From: Mariniphaga sp041686935
GTDB lineage: Bacteria; Bacteroidota; Bacteroidia; Bacteroidales; Prolixibacteraceae
Reading direction: 5' to 3'
DNA: 64,000 nt
Assembly: GCA_041686935.1 (NCBI GenBank)
Contig: JAWLCW010000011.1
Coordinates: 1 to 64,000, forward strand
Both the position numbers and the translations under genes were made by a program. This document shows positions 7,058 to 16,467 of the stretch, piece after piece (within the stretch, counting starts at the first letter, position 1; each line of letters begins with the position of its first letter). The notes under the pieces were generated by a model. That model saw only the letters and a list, made by a program, of their open reading frames with translations. It was not told the DNA's origin and did no database searches.

Positions 7058-9055
7058 TTATTCGATAAGAATTTCAGTACCGGAATTGTTTAAGTATTCG
7101 TTTAAATTAGGCAAATCGTACCAGTTTAAACTACCTGGCACGGCATTAAAAGCCTGGGCAGGATCATAATATTTATTTTTTACCAGTTCCTCGAACGGCC
7201 CGGGAAAATCGCGAAATGTAATTTTGCTGAACGGGTTTTTCAGTACCGCAAAATGCAAAACAGCCGGCGCTGCATTTCCCTCAACAACCGCTTCCACAGG
7301 TTTTCCGGGAAATTTCTTTTCGGTAAATTGAATGAGCAAATCAATGGCTTCGGCCTGAATACCCGGAATGCTTTTCCCGGCCAGATTGGCGCCGAAGGTG
7401 TAGTTAAACGGAATACCCTGAATGACACCATCGCCGGTAAATTCCGGGTCGAGCAGTTCTCCGGTTCCGGGTAAATCGGCAGAAACAACCATGTTTCCGG
7501 CGGCCAGAATTTCAGTTAAATGCGGCTCTTCCAAAATTTTTGCCTTTCCTTCGGAGTGAAACCACATGATCGGATTTCCTGAATTTCCGCTTTCTGATTT
7601 CATTACGTAAACCGGCAGGGCATAATCGTTCCAACTGTTTTCAAGGAAGTATTTTTCCACCGTAAATCCTTTTGCACTGAATTTCCCGGTGTAAACTGCT
7701 GCGGTCAGTTTTCTCTGAAAATCAATTCCGGCCGTTTGGGCAACTTTCTGAGGCAAGTCGTTTTCAGGAACCTTTTTCCCCGGAAAATATTTCCGGTTCA
7801 GGCTGAAAACCGTTTCGCATTCAAAAGAAGTGCCCACCTGCCCGGTTGGGGTTACCCATAGTTCTTCAACTGTAAACGGATTTGTTTCAACGTCTTTTGC
7901 ATTACCTGGCAGATTAAGATGTTCTTGAAAGAAGGCGTAAAGCGATTCGCGGTTGTTTCTGGTCGATTCGTGAACGCCCAGGTCTTCTACTAGTTGAACG
8001 TTGTCAGGCTTCCCAAAGGCAGCATACGATTTTTGCACTTCAGCAAAGGTTTCGCGTGCTCCCTGGATGCTGAAAAAATCGTGTGTTGTGGTAATCATCA
8101 GAGCAGGTTTTGGCGCCCTGATGTGCAGATAATCGGCATGGTCGAAACCTTTGACGATGGCGTTGTACGGATTTTGTTCGGCGTCCTGCGGGCCAATGGA
8201 TTGCAGCAACCGCTTAAAACTGGTGATGTAACATTCGGGTGCAGCGGCATAAATTCGTTCGTCGCAGGCGGCAATCTGCGCGGTTTGGGTTCCCCCGCCC
8301 GAGCGGCCAGTCATACCAATGCGGTTCATGTCCACTTCGGGGCGGGTTTCCAGGTAATCGAGTACGCGAATGCCGTCCCAGATAAAATAATCGGTAAGTG
8401 AAGTGCCGGTTAGCAACGTTTGAATCCCTGCAAAGGAGTGTTCTTTGGTGGAACCGCCCACCTTCGATTTTCCGGTTTCGGCATCAGGGTATTGCAGGCG
8501 TTCGCCTTGCCCCAACGGATCGAATGCCAGCACGATAAAACCCTTTTCAACCAAATTCAGAATCACGTGCTGGTAAGTTTCGCTGCGAAAGCCCAACTCG
8601 GTGTGGCCGCAGGCATAAATTACAGCCGGCGCCGGGTTTTGCCGCTTTTTGGGCAGAAACAGTCCGGCAGTGATATAAAATCCGGGGTGCGATTCGAACA
8701 ATACTTTTTCAACTGTAAATGTTTCCCGTTCCAAAATTCCGGTAGTACGGGCGTTCAGAGGTGTTTTTTCAAATTTTGCCAGCGAACTGCACAAAACCGT
8801 TTTGATTTCGTTTTGATGTGCTTTCCATTCTTCAGCAGATTGAAATTTCGAAACTTTTTCTGCCCGCTCATCGAGTAATTTGAATGTTTCATCCGTAATT
8901 ATCCGGTATAAAGCGCGGTGATTGTCCTGGTAAGTTAGCCACTGCCGGTCGCCTCCCCGGTTGGCAAAAAACACTGATTCGACAGGCTCCTGTGAAAGAA
9001 CAGGTTGAGATAGCACCAAAATTGTAAGGGATAAAAAAGTCATTAAACGGTTCAT
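7058..9055 (-). CDS. Secreted alpha/beta hydrolase, acetyl xylan esterase / prolyl oligopeptidase-like
   Basis: The 665-residue product starts at the ATG at 9055, which gives a clean signal peptide ending near residue 21 (VLSQ). The longer frame upstream overlaps pepD and is rejected. The first hydrolase domain carries the nucleophile Ser252 in GMTGRSGGG, preceded by an oxyanion region around YACGHTELG. The Asp should lie in the KPALMITTTHD segment, with His in VHESTR. The second half keeps an alpha/beta-like sheet pattern but lacks an obvious GxSxG serine. Such proteins in Bacteroidota deacetylate or de-esterify polysaccharides in the periplasm. No carbohydrate genes adjoin it. It is translated 23 bases after pepD. 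Confidence 0.75.
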   Translation of the reverse strand: MNRLMTFLSLTILVLSQPVLSQEPVESVFFANRGGDRQWLTYQDNHRALYRIITDETFKLLDERAEKVSKFQSAEEWKAHQNEIKTVLCSSLAKFEKTPLNARTTGILERETFTVEKVLFESHPGFYITAGLFLPKKRQNPAPAVIYACGHTELGFRSETYQHVILNLVEKGFIVLAFDPLGQGERLQYPDAETGKSKVGGSTKEHSFAGIQTLLTGTSLTDYFIWDGIRVLDYLETRPEVDMNRIGMTGRSGGGTQTAQIAACDERIYAAAPECYITSFKRLLQSIGPQDAEQNPYNAIVKGFDHADYLHIRAPKPALMITTTHDFFSIQGARETFAEVQKSYAAFGKPDNVQLVEDLGVHESTRNNRESLYAFFQEHLNLPGNAKDVETNPFTVEELWVTPTGQVGTSFECETVFSLNRKYFPGKKVPENDLPQKVAQTAGIDFQRKLTAAVYTGKFSAKGFTVEKYFLENSWNDYALPVYVMKSESGNSGNPIMWFHSEGKAKILEEPHLTEILAAGNMVVSADLPGTGELLDPEFTGDGVIQGIPFNYTFGANLAGKSIPGIQAEAIDLLIQFTEKKFPGKPVEAVVEGNAAPAVLHFAVLKNPFSKITFRDFPGPFEELVKNKYYDPAQAFNAVPGSLNWYDLPNLNEYLNNSGTEILIE

Positions 9056-9078
9056 AATCTGAATATTTTTTCGGTTTT

Positions 9079-10533
9079 TTAATTCATATTTTCGAGCACA
9101 TCCACCAAATGTTTCCAGAATTTTTCGGTGGTTACAATATCCAGGCGTTCGTCGGGCGAATGGGCACCTTTTATGGTTGGCCCAAACGAAACCATATCGA
9201 GATTCGGATATTTTTCCAAAAAAAGCCCACATTCCAAACCTGCATGGATAGAACGCACAATGGGTTCCTTTCCAAACAGTTTCTTATAAGAAACCACTGT
9301 GGTTTCCAGTATTTTCGAATCAGGATTGGGAGTCCAGCCCGGGTAGCCATCGGAATGTTTCACTTCGGCGCCGGCCAGTTCAAAAACCGATCGTACCATT
9401 TCGGCGGCATAATATTTCCGGCTTTCCAGTTCGCTTCGCTGGCTAGTAGTAATTAAAATCTTATTCCCATTAACAAATTTTACTGAAGCCAGATTGGTAG
9501 AAGTTTCCACCATCCCTTCCATTCGGGAGCTCATTTCAAGCACTCCGTGCGGACAGGCATACAAAGAGTTTAGTAAGTTTTTTTGCGTTTCAGCATCAAC
9601 AATATGTTGGGGAATTGTAACTTCTTCGGCCCTCATTTTTAGGTTGGGTTCACTTTTTTCAAATTCAAATTTAACCTGCGATGTATATTTTTTGAACGCA
9701 TCCAACAGGTTTTCTTTTTGATTTTTAGGAATAATAAGAATTGCCGATGCTTCGCGTGCAATGGCATTTCGCAGGTTACCGCCGTCTAATTCAGAAAGCG
9801 CAATTGAAAATTCGCGGGAGGCTTTCCATAAAAAACGATTCAGGATTTTAATCGCATTTCCCCGATTTTTGTGAATATCGTCGCCTGAATGTCCTCCCAA
9901 CAAACCCGAAACAGAAATTTTCAGTGCTTCAGAATTTTTTGGAATTTTTTCTTTTTTACAGGTTAGCGAATTGAGCGTGTCGATACCTCCGGCGCAACCG
10001 ATAAAAATTTCGCCTTCGTCTTCCGAATCGAGATTGAGCAGAACAGATCCGCTCATAAAACCGGGTTCGAGGGCAAATGCTCCGGAGAGCCCGGTTTCCT
10101 CGTCAACTGTAATCAAACACTCGAGCGGGCCGTGCTTAATTTGGTTTGAAGTAAGTACTGCCATTTGGGCGGCAATACCAATTCCGCAATCAGCGCCCAG
10201 GGTAGTGCCATTAGCTTTAATCCAGCCATCAATAATCATGGGCTCAATGGGATCATTATCGAAGTCAAATTCCTTGTCGTTGTTTTTTTCGCAAACCATA
10301 TCCATGTGGGTTTGCAGAATCACTTTGGGGCTTTTTTCGCGTCCGGGGGCAGCAGGTTTCGAAATCAGCACATTCCCTGCTTTGTCGGTTTTTGCAGAAA
10401 GGTTATGTTTTTTTGCAAAATCAAGTAAAAACGTTCTGATTTTTTCTTCTTTTTTCGATGGCCGCGGAACCTGGCAGATTTCTTCGAAATAATTAAAAAG
10501 CGGTTGGGGTTTTAGTTGTTCCAGTTTTTTCAT
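9079..10533 (-). CDS. pepD: Aminoacyl-histidine dipeptidase, M20 family
   Basis: This cytosolic zinc dipeptidase (carnosinase-like, cleaving Xaa-His and other dipeptides) has 484 residues, the usual PepD length. The start at 10533 (MKKLEQLKPQ) matches family N-termini; 14 further codons upstream are not needed. Metal ligands visible are His76 in THMDM, Asp115 in LGADCGIG and the catalytic/ligand pair Glu145-Glu146 in VDEETGLSGA, with GGHSGDDIHKNRGNA in the lid domain and a C-terminal His in GAHSPDE. It heads a two-gene run with the esterase-like hydrolase and may extend to the small membrane protein beyond. Confidence 0.92.
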   Translation of the reverse strand: MKKLEQLKPQPLFNYFEEICQVPRPSKKEEKIRTFLLDFAKKHNLSAKTDKAGNVLISKPAAPGREKSPKVILQTHMDMVCEKNNDKEFDFDNDPIEPMIIDGWIKANGTTLGADCGIGIAAQMAVLTSNQIKHGPLECLITVDEETGLSGAFALEPGFMSGSVLLNLDSEDEGEIFIGCAGGIDTLNSLTCKKEKIPKNSEALKISVSGLLGGHSGDDIHKNRGNAIKILNRFLWKASREFSIALSELDGGNLRNAIAREASAILIIPKNQKENLLDAFKKYTSQVKFEFEKSEPNLKMRAEEVTIPQHIVDAETQKNLLNSLYACPHGVLEMSSRMEGMVETSTNLASVKFVNGNKILITTSQRSELESRKYYAAEMVRSVFELAGAEVKHSDGYPGWTPNPDSKILETTVVSYKKLFGKEPIVRSIHAGLECGLFLEKYPNLDMVSFGPTIKGAHSPDERLDIVTTEKFWKHLVDVLENMN

Positions 10534-10719
10534 TTTATTTTCTTTTTTTGCAGAATGTAAATATGGCAAAATCAAATGAAAAAAAGTAGAATACGATACA
10601 TTTTGCTTTTAAGAAAATGTTTTAACGTGCATAAAGTAAAAGGGAATTAAAAAAATGAATAAAATGCTGTATATTGCGATAAAAATTTATAGAATGATCT
10701 GTTCATCAACCATTAAATC

Positions 10720-12588
10720 ATGAATGAACCAATCGTTATCGGCCTTATTCAAAACATTGCATTATTGCTGGCATTTGCCATGATATATGAAAATTTCTGG
10801 CTTAGGGATGATGAACCAAGAAGTTTTACAGCTAAAATTTTTACAGGTATTATAATTGGCGGGATAGGTATTGTTCTCATTTTTACCCCCTGGACAATGG
10901 CACCCGGGCTAGTTTTTGACACACGATCGGTAATGCTTTCACTTTCAGGAGTTTTTTTTGGCGCATTACCAACCTTTCTTGCGATGGGAATAACAGCCAT
11001 CGGAAGATTTTTGTTGGGTGGCGAGGGAATGTGGATGGGTATTGCCGTTATATTATCTTCAGGCATAATAGGAATTTTTTGGTTCAAAATACGCAAAAAC
11101 TGGAAACGGATTAACACGCCTGTTGAGTTTATTGCTTTGGGGGTTGTTGTGCATATTGTAATGCTGGGTTGCACAGTATTTTTACCTGCCGGGAGAATAC
11201 TTCCAACTCTTCAAACCGTTGCACTGCCAGTTTTATTGATTTATACTTCCGGAACTTTATTATTGGGTTTGCTTTTGGCTGCACAAAAACGCAATTTTCA
11301 AAACAGACTGGCAAAAGATAAACTTTATCAAACAGAACTTCAACTGAGCAGTGAACTGATAAAACAACAGAAACAATTGGAAGAGCAACTCGGTAAATAT
11401 GCCAGGTTAAACAAAGAATACCAAAAGCAAAATGTTGAATTACAACAGGCTAAGGAGAAAGCTGAAGAAAGCGACCGGCTAAAATCGGCTTTTTTGGCAA
11501 ATCTGTCGCATGAAATACGCACCCCAATGAATGCCATTATGGGGTTTTCAGATTTAATAAATTTAGAGGGCCTGGCAAAAGATGACCTTGAGAAATACTC
11601 ACGGATAATTAGGAAAAGCAGCAATTACCTCCTTTCAATTATAAATGATATTGTAGAAATTTCGCATATTGATGCCGGACAAGTGGAATTGAAGGAAACC
11701 GAAATTAATATGGAATCTCTTTTCCTTGAACTATATAACACATATAAAGTTTCTTTTCCACCAGAAAAAGGTTTGGAACTAAAGGTTAAAATACCCTCTG
11801 GATTAATTGAAAGCAACATCGTTATTGACGAGGTTAAACTGAGACAGATTTTGATTAACCTGTTAAATAATTCCCTGAAATTTACCGAAAAGGGAGAAAT
11901 ATGTTTTGGATATGTTGTAAAATCTGCATCCGAAATTTCAGTCTTTGTAAAGGATACCGGAATTGGTATTTCCCCGGAACATCATGAAGTTATTTTTGAG
12001 CGGTTCAGGCAGATTGATTCCGGCCATTCCATATTGCATGGTGGCTCAGGTTTGGGACTTTCAATAGCCAAAGCATATGTGGAATTAATGGGGGGTAAAT
12101 TTCAAGTTGAATCGGAGCCGGGAAAGGGTTCTGAATTTACTGTTACTTTTCCACTGGTTAAGACTGAAGAAGTTAAAACGTATCAGGAAAAATCTGATGC
12201 AGGTGAAACTTCTGTCGAAAAAAATGAAAAAATTGTTTTGGTAGCAGAAGATGAGGATATCAACTGGTATTTTTTGGATCAAATACTTACCCTCGTGAAT
12301 TATAAACCTTTGCGGGCAGTGAATGGAAAGGAGGCTGTTAAAGTTTGTTTGGAAAATAATAACATTGATGTGGTGCTGATGGATATAAAAATGCCGGTAA
12401 TGAATGGTTTCGAAGCGCTGGAGGAAATCAGGAAAATAAAACCGCAACTTCCTGTTATTGCTCAAACAGCTTACGCTTTACCTGCCGATCTTGAGCGGCT
12501 TAAGGCTTCGTTCGACGATTTTATCACCAAACCCATCGACCGGCACATTCTTCTTGAAAAAATTCAAAATGCTTCAGTAAAAAATTAA
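10720..12588 (+). CDS. Hybrid sensor histidine kinase with 5TMR-LytS-type membrane domain and receiver
   Basis: The 622-residue protein has an N-terminal block of five to six hydrophobic helices (residues 5-190). The GGIGIVLIFTPW and GLVFDTRSVMLSLSGVFFG segments are typical of the 5TM-5TMR_LYT sensor domain of LytS-like kinases. A coiled coil (about 200-255) leads to a HisKA domain with His264 in NLSHEIRTPMN. A HATPase domain follows (NLLNNSLKF N-box, DTGIGI and GSGLGLSIAK). A C-terminal receiver from about residue 505 has the phospho-acceptor Asp555 in LMDIKMP and the Lys in ITKPID. It pairs a cell-wall or small-metabolite type sensor with a phosphorelay output. No response regulator adjoins it, so the partner is unlinked. 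Confidence 0.88.
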   Translation: MNEPIVIGLIQNIALLLAFAMIYENFWLRDDEPRSFTAKIFTGIIIGGIGIVLIFTPWTMAPGLVFDTRSVMLSLSGVFFGALPTFLAMGITAIGRFLLGGEGMWMGIAVILSSGIIGIFWFKIRKNWKRINTPVEFIALGVVVHIVMLGCTVFLPAGRILPTLQTVALPVLLIYTSGTLLLGLLLAAQKRNFQNRLAKDKLYQTELQLSSELIKQQKQLEEQLGKYARLNKEYQKQNVELQQAKEKAEESDRLKSAFLANLSHEIRTPMNAIMGFSDLINLEGLAKDDLEKYSRIIRKSSNYLLSIINDIVEISHIDAGQVELKETEINMESLFLELYNTYKVSFPPEKGLELKVKIPSGLIESNIVIDEVKLRQILINLLNNSLKFTEKGEICFGYVVKSASEISVFVKDTGIGISPEHHEVIFERFRQIDSGHSILHGGSGLGLSIAKAYVELMGGKFQVESEPGKGSEFTVTFPLVKTEEVKTYQEKSDAGETSVEKNEKIVLVAEDEDINWYFLDQILTLVNYKPLRAVNGKEAVKVCLENNNIDVVLMDIKMPVMNGFEALEEIRKIKPQLPVIAQTAYALPADLERLKASFDDFITKPIDRHILLEKIQNASVKN

Positions 12589-12607
12589 CCGGGAATATTT
12601 TTTCCAG

Positions 12608-13819
12608 CTATTTCAAATACAAATTGCTGTCGCCGTAACTTAAAAACCTGAAATCGTTTTCAAGCGCAAAATTATATACGCTTTTCCAATCGTCACCCAA
12701 AAAAGCGCCAATTAGCAAAAGCAGCGTACTTTGCGGCTGATGAAAGTTTGTGACCATTCCTTCAACCAGCCTGAAACAGTATCCGGGAATAATTATAATT
12801 TGCGTGGAAAATTGTAGCGTTTCCTGATTGTTTTTTTCAAGGAACATCAGGATATTTTCCAGCGCTTTTTGAACTGTTATTTCTGTTTTATTTTGATAGG
12901 GTTCCCACTGTTCGATTTCTATACCATCGGATAAAACAGGACTTTCCTCCAATTTCAACCCCAGCCAGTATAAACTTTCCAACGACCGCACCGACGTAGT
13001 TCCTACCGCAATAATTTTTCGTGGATTGGAAACCAATTCTTTAATGAGTTGCTTTGGGATAATCACTTTTTCGTGGTGCATATTGTGTTTGTCAATGGTT
13101 TCCGATTTAACCGGCTGGAAGGTTCCGGCTCCAACATGCAGCGTAATTTCCCGTAAAGCGATATTCTTTTCTGCAATCCGGGACAAAACATTCTTTGTAA
13201 AATGTAATCCTGCGGTAGGTGCCGCCACCGAACCGTCGGTTTTGGCATAAACCGTCTGGTATGTAACTTCGTCAGACGGTTCAGTTTCGCGGTTCAGGTA
13301 AGGTGGAATGGGCAAAATTCCAATGTTTTCAATAATTTCAGCAAAGGTTAAATCCTGGTTCCAGCCAAACTCAATAAAAAAAGCATTTTTTTCCTGCGTT
13401 ATTTTTCGGGCTTCTAGCTCAACGGTTTTGCCGCCAAGTTCAATTTTCCTGCGCAAAACTTCCTCTTTCCATTTTTTTGCATTTCCCACCAAACACTTCC
13501 ATACCACTTTAGCGGTTTGCTGAAAAGCCAGTTGATAATCGCCCGGATGAACCGGTTCGAGGCAAAATATTTCAATTTTGGCGCCGGTTTCTTTCCTGAA
13601 AAACAGGCGGGCATGAATAACCCGGGTGTTGTTGAAAACCAGCAATGAATCAGCCGGAAGATAATTGGCAATGTTTTTAAATGATTCTTTTAAAATATTC
13701 CCGTTTTGCCAAACCAGCAGGTTCGAACTGCCGCGTTCGACCAGCGGATATTTGGCAATTCGTTCATCGGGCAGATTATAGTTGAAATCGTTGATTTTTA
13801 TCTTTCTGATTGTTGACAC
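12608..13819 (-). CDS. queA: tRNA preQ1(34) S-adenosylmethionine ribosyltransferase-isomerase
   Basis: QueA transfers and isomerises the ribosyl part of SAM onto preQ1 at position 34 of tRNA, giving epoxyqueuosine. The 403-residue sequence shows the family blocks: FNYNLPDERIAKYPLVERG near the N-terminus, LVFNNTRVIHARL, the PTAGLHFT segment, LHVGAGTFQPV, and NFHQPQSTLLLL close to the C-terminus. It is about 50 residues longer than the E. coli enzyme, mostly through inserts in the beta-barrel half. It is monocistronic here, with no other queuosine genes nearby. It is convergent with the hybrid kinase and divergent from the DUF2027-Smr gene. Confidence 0.95.
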   Translation of the reverse strand: MSTIRKIKINDFNYNLPDERIAKYPLVERGSSNLLVWQNGNILKESFKNIANYLPADSLLVFNNTRVIHARLFFRKETGAKIEIFCLEPVHPGDYQLAFQQTAKVVWKCLVGNAKKWKEEVLRRKIELGGKTVELEARKITQEKNAFFIEFGWNQDLTFAEIIENIGILPIPPYLNRETEPSDEVTYQTVYAKTDGSVAAPTAGLHFTKNVLSRIAEKNIALREITLHVGAGTFQPVKSETIDKHNMHHEKVIIPKQLIKELVSNPRKIIAVGTTSVRSLESLYWLGLKLEESPVLSDGIEIEQWEPYQNKTEITVQKALENILMFLEKNNQETLQFSTQIIIIPGYCFRLVEGMVTNFHQPQSTLLLLIGAFLGDDWKSVYNFALENDFRFLSYGDSNLYLK

Positions 13820-13880
13820 TGTTTTCTATTTTAATTCCGGCTGTAAAATTAAACCAAAAATCGAATGCTTAAAAAAATAG

Positions 13881-13888
13881 TACTTTTG
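13881..13888 (+). promoter_or_regulatory. -7 box for the DUF2027-Smr gene
   Basis: TACTTTTG is a full match to TAnnTTTG and ends 17 bases before the ATG at 13906, implying a very short leader. No TTTG was seen at -33. Confidence 0.5.
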
Positions 13889-13905
13889 CCGGAAAATACG
13901 GGAAA

Positions 13906-14943
13906 ATGATAAAAATTGGCGACAAAGTAAAATTTCTGAACGATGTGGGAGGTGGAATTGTCATTGGTTTCATCGGGAAAAATATGGTTAAGGTTGAAAA
14001 CGAAGATGGGTTTGAAGTGCCATACCCGGTTTCAAAACTGATAAATGTGGACGATCCGGCACTTAACAAAGGTGGTGTTCCGGTTGAAAAACCTGTTACA
14101 GAAGACGTATCGAAGCCTGTTATGGAAGAAAAGCCAAAAGGAATGATGATACCCGGAAAAGATTCGGCAGATTTTTATTTCTGTTTTGTGCCTGATGATT
14201 CGAAAAACCCGCTGGCTGGCGGTATCGGTTTGTTTTTGGTGAACGACAGTAATTTTACTGTTTTATACAGGTATTCACATTTTAAAGATGGTAAATACCA
14301 GACGATAAGACACGGAACAGTTCAACCAAACACGAAAAAAGAATTGGAGATTATTGACCAAACCGATCTTTCCGAATTGCCGGAATATGGATTTCAACTG
14401 CTCTTTTTTCGGAATAAAGAGCAGGAATTACATGCAGCAGTTACAAAAAAATTCAAGGTAAATCCAGTGAAATTCTACAAGGAAAAAAGTTTTCAACCCA
14501 ATAGCTTTTTTAAACAGAATGCCCTGGTTTACCAGATTTCTGAAGAGATTATGAATACGGAAATTGACAGGTTAACCGAAGATGATTTTCGCAAGGTGGT
14601 AAAAGCCAAAGAAAAAAAGGAAACCATGCAGCAACCGGTAAAACCAATGAATCCCGATATTGTTGAAGTAGATTTGCATATTCACGAATTGGTTGAAAAT
14701 ACAATCGGACTAAGCAATAAAGAGATTTTGGATATACAAATGGAAAAGGTGGAACGTGAAATGCGTGCGGCAATCGAATCGCGTGCAAATCGAATTATAT
14801 TCATTCATGGAGTGGGGCAGGGCGTTTTGAAACAGGAAGTGGCCAAACTGCTCAAATTAAAATTTCCGAAATATGTGTTTCAGGATGCCTCGTTCAGAGA
14901 ATACGGATACGGGGCAACAATGGTGATAATCAGACGAAAATAA
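13906..14943 (+). CDS. DUF2027 domain protein with C-terminal Smr domain
   Basis: The 345-residue product begins with a small KOW/SH3-like barrel (GDKVKFLNDVGGGIV, residues 4-18), the N-terminal region of DUF2027. A spacer with repeated Val/Pro/Glu follows, then a beta-rich DUF2027 core (about 80-215). The C-terminal Smr domain (about 255-345) carries the DLH motif (VDLHIHEL) and HGVGQGVLKQE, which is the HGxG motif of Smr nucleases. In MutS2 this domain cuts branched DNA; in other proteins it cuts or binds RNA. The domain pairing is standard in Bacteroidota but functionally undefined. All Smr signature residues are intact. It lies upstream of rnpB, which has its own promoter. Confidence 0.85.
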   Translation: MIKIGDKVKFLNDVGGGIVIGFIGKNMVKVENEDGFEVPYPVSKLINVDDPALNKGGVPVEKPVTEDVSKPVMEEKPKGMMIPGKDSADFYFCFVPDDSKNPLAGGIGLFLVNDSNFTVLYRYSHFKDGKYQTIRHGTVQPNTKKELEIIDQTDLSELPEYGFQLLFFRNKEQELHAAVTKKFKVNPVKFYKEKSFQPNSFFKQNALVYQISEEIMNTEIDRLTEDDFRKVVKAKEKKETMQQPVKPMNPDIVEVDLHIHELVENTIGLSNKEILDIQMEKVEREMRAAIESRANRIIFIHGVGQGVLKQEVAKLLKLKFPKYVFQDASFREYGYGATMVIIRRK

Positions 14944-15035
14944 TTTAAAGACTAAAGTTCATGTTTCATGTTTCAGATACTTGAGACTTTGAACATTTGC
15001 CGAAGGCATCTCTTCGGGAAAACGCGGAACTTTTT

Positions 15036-15043
15036 TATCTTTG
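15036..15043 (+). promoter_or_regulatory. -7 box of the rnpB promoter
   Basis: TATCTTTG is a full TAnnTTTG match located five bases before the predicted 5' end of RNase P RNA. This spacing agrees with a transcription start at the base of helix P1. Confidence 0.6.
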
Positions 15044-15047
15044 CACC

Positions 15048-15444
15048 GGCAGGCTGCTTTATCGCACTCCCGATTACACGGGAGGGAGGAAAGTCCGGGC
15101 AACGCAGGGCGCCGTGCTTCCTAACGGGAAGATCTCTGAAAGGGGATTACAGCGTAACAGAAAATAACCATCCGCCAGCTGGCGGATACGGGTGAAAAGG
15201 TGGGGTAAAAGCCCACCGGTGGTTGTGGCGACACAGCCAGCCGTACGCCTCACGGGTTGCAAAGCCAAATATATCCTGATTGCGCGGCTGTTGCAGCGCA
15301 GCGAAGTTGCCCGCTTCGTTTCCGGTTGCACAACGGACGTCAGGAGGGGTAGGCTGCAGCGACTCCGGCAGTGATGCCGGAGCCAGATAAATGATAAAGT
15401 TCCCGATGGAAATCGGGAAACAGAACCCGGCTTACAGGCCTGCC
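15048..15444 (+). ncRNA. rnpB: RNase P RNA, bacterial class A
   Basis: This is the catalytic RNA that removes 5' leaders from pre-tRNA. The 5' helix P1 strand GGCAGGCT pairs with AGGCCTGCC at the 3' end. The conserved core GAGGAAAGTCCGGGC (CR-I/P4) lies at about 15088-15102, and the closing CR-V block CAGAACCCGGCTTACAGGCC at about 15421-15440. Between them are hairpins in the P8-P12 region, including a CCGCCAGCTGGCGG stem. About 397 bases is normal for Bacteroidota. The run ATTTTTTT after the 3' strand acts as terminator. The ends are good to a few bases. The convergent epimerase gene ends seven bases beyond. Confidence 0.93.
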
Positions 15445-15450
15445 ATTTTT

Positions 15451-16458
15451 TTATTTATAAAAACTTTTATACCATGCAACAAATTCCCCAATACCTTTTT
15501 CTATTGGGGTGTTGGGTGCATATCCAAAATCGTTTTCCAGATCGCTCACGTCGGCAAAAGTTTTATAAACGTCGCCCGGCTGCATATCTTTGAATATTTT
15601 GGTTGCTTTTTTATCTAAAGCATTTTCAATGGTTTCAATAAAATCCATCAATTTTACCGGAGAAGAGTTCCCTATATTATAAATTTTATAGGGAGGAGTT
15701 TGTTTGGGAATTCCGTAAAGAACCTTGAATATTCCGTCAACAATATCGTCGATATATGTAAAATCGCGGAATAAATTGCCGTTATTGAAAACAGAAATGG
15801 GTTTATTTTCCGCAATCGCTTTGGTAAAAAGAAAGTAAGCCATGTCGGGTCTCCCCCAGGGGCCGTAAACCGTAAAAAAACGCAGTCCGGTGGAAGGGAT
15901 GCCAAATAAATGACTGTAAGTGTGTGCCATCAGTTCATTACTTTTTTTGGTAGCAGCATACAAACTAATGGGGTTATCGACCGGGTCGGATGTTGAAAGG
16001 GGCATTTTTTTGCTGTTTCCATAAACACTTGAAGAACTAGCGTAAACCAAATGTTTGATTTTAAAATGGCGACAGGCTTCAAGAATATTCATAAAACCTG
16101 TTATATTACTGCTAATATAGGCATTCGGATTTTCAAGACTGTAACGCACACCCGCCTGTGCTGCCAGGTTTACCACATGGTCAAACTGTTCAGTTTCATA
16201 CAACCGGGAAATTTCTTCCCCGTTTTCCAGATTCATGCGAATAAAGGAATAATCCGGATTTATTGTGCTTGTCACTTTTTTATGCCAGTTGACTGATTCC
16301 CTGGAAATACCGGCATCTCTCAACCGGGCAAACTTCAATTCAGTTTGGTAATAATCGTTTATATTGTCAATTCCAATGACTCTGATTCCTTCTTTAAGTA
16401 ATTTATTTACAAAATGAAATCCGATAAAACCAGCCGAACCTGTTACCAATACTTTCAT
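15451..16458 (-). CDS. NAD-dependent nucleotide-sugar epimerase (UDP-glucuronate 4-epimerase type)
   Basis: The 335-residue short-chain dehydrogenase/reductase has GSAGFIG at residues 7-13 for NAD, the Ser triad region ASSSSVYG and the catalytic pair Tyr167-x3-Lys171 in YAATKK. The order IDNINDYYQTELKFARL after the Rossmann turn and the TVYGPWGRPDMA block fit the UDP-glucuronate to UDP-galacturonate epimerases (CapI/LspL group), which supply acidic sugars for capsule, O-antigen or exopolysaccharide. It starts nine bases after cysN ends. Linking a uronic-acid epimerase to sulfate activation could reflect a sulfated polysaccharide, but no glycosyl- or sulfotransferase is in the window. Confidence 0.82.
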   Translation of the reverse strand: MKVLVTGSAGFIGFHFVNKLLKEGIRVIGIDNINDYYQTELKFARLRDAGISRESVNWHKKVTSTINPDYSFIRMNLENGEEISRLYETEQFDHVVNLAAQAGVRYSLENPNAYISSNITGFMNILEACRHFKIKHLVYASSSSVYGNSKKMPLSTSDPVDNPISLYAATKKSNELMAHTYSHLFGIPSTGLRFFTVYGPWGRPDMAYFLFTKAIAENKPISVFNNGNLFRDFTYIDDIVDGIFKVLYGIPKQTPPYKIYNIGNSSPVKLMDFIETIENALDKKATKIFKDMQPGDVYKTFADVSDLENDFGYAPNTPIEKGIGEFVAWYKSFYK

Positions 16459-16467
16459 CTGGTGTTG

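Noticed and set aside
7994..8878. Two plus-strand ORFs of over 130 codons
   Set aside because: They are antisense to the acetyl-xylan-esterase-like gene and show no homologue-like motif.
15074..15374. ORFs on both strands at 15.1-15.4 kb
   Set aside because: They overlap the RNase P RNA core, whose conserved sequence accounts for the region.
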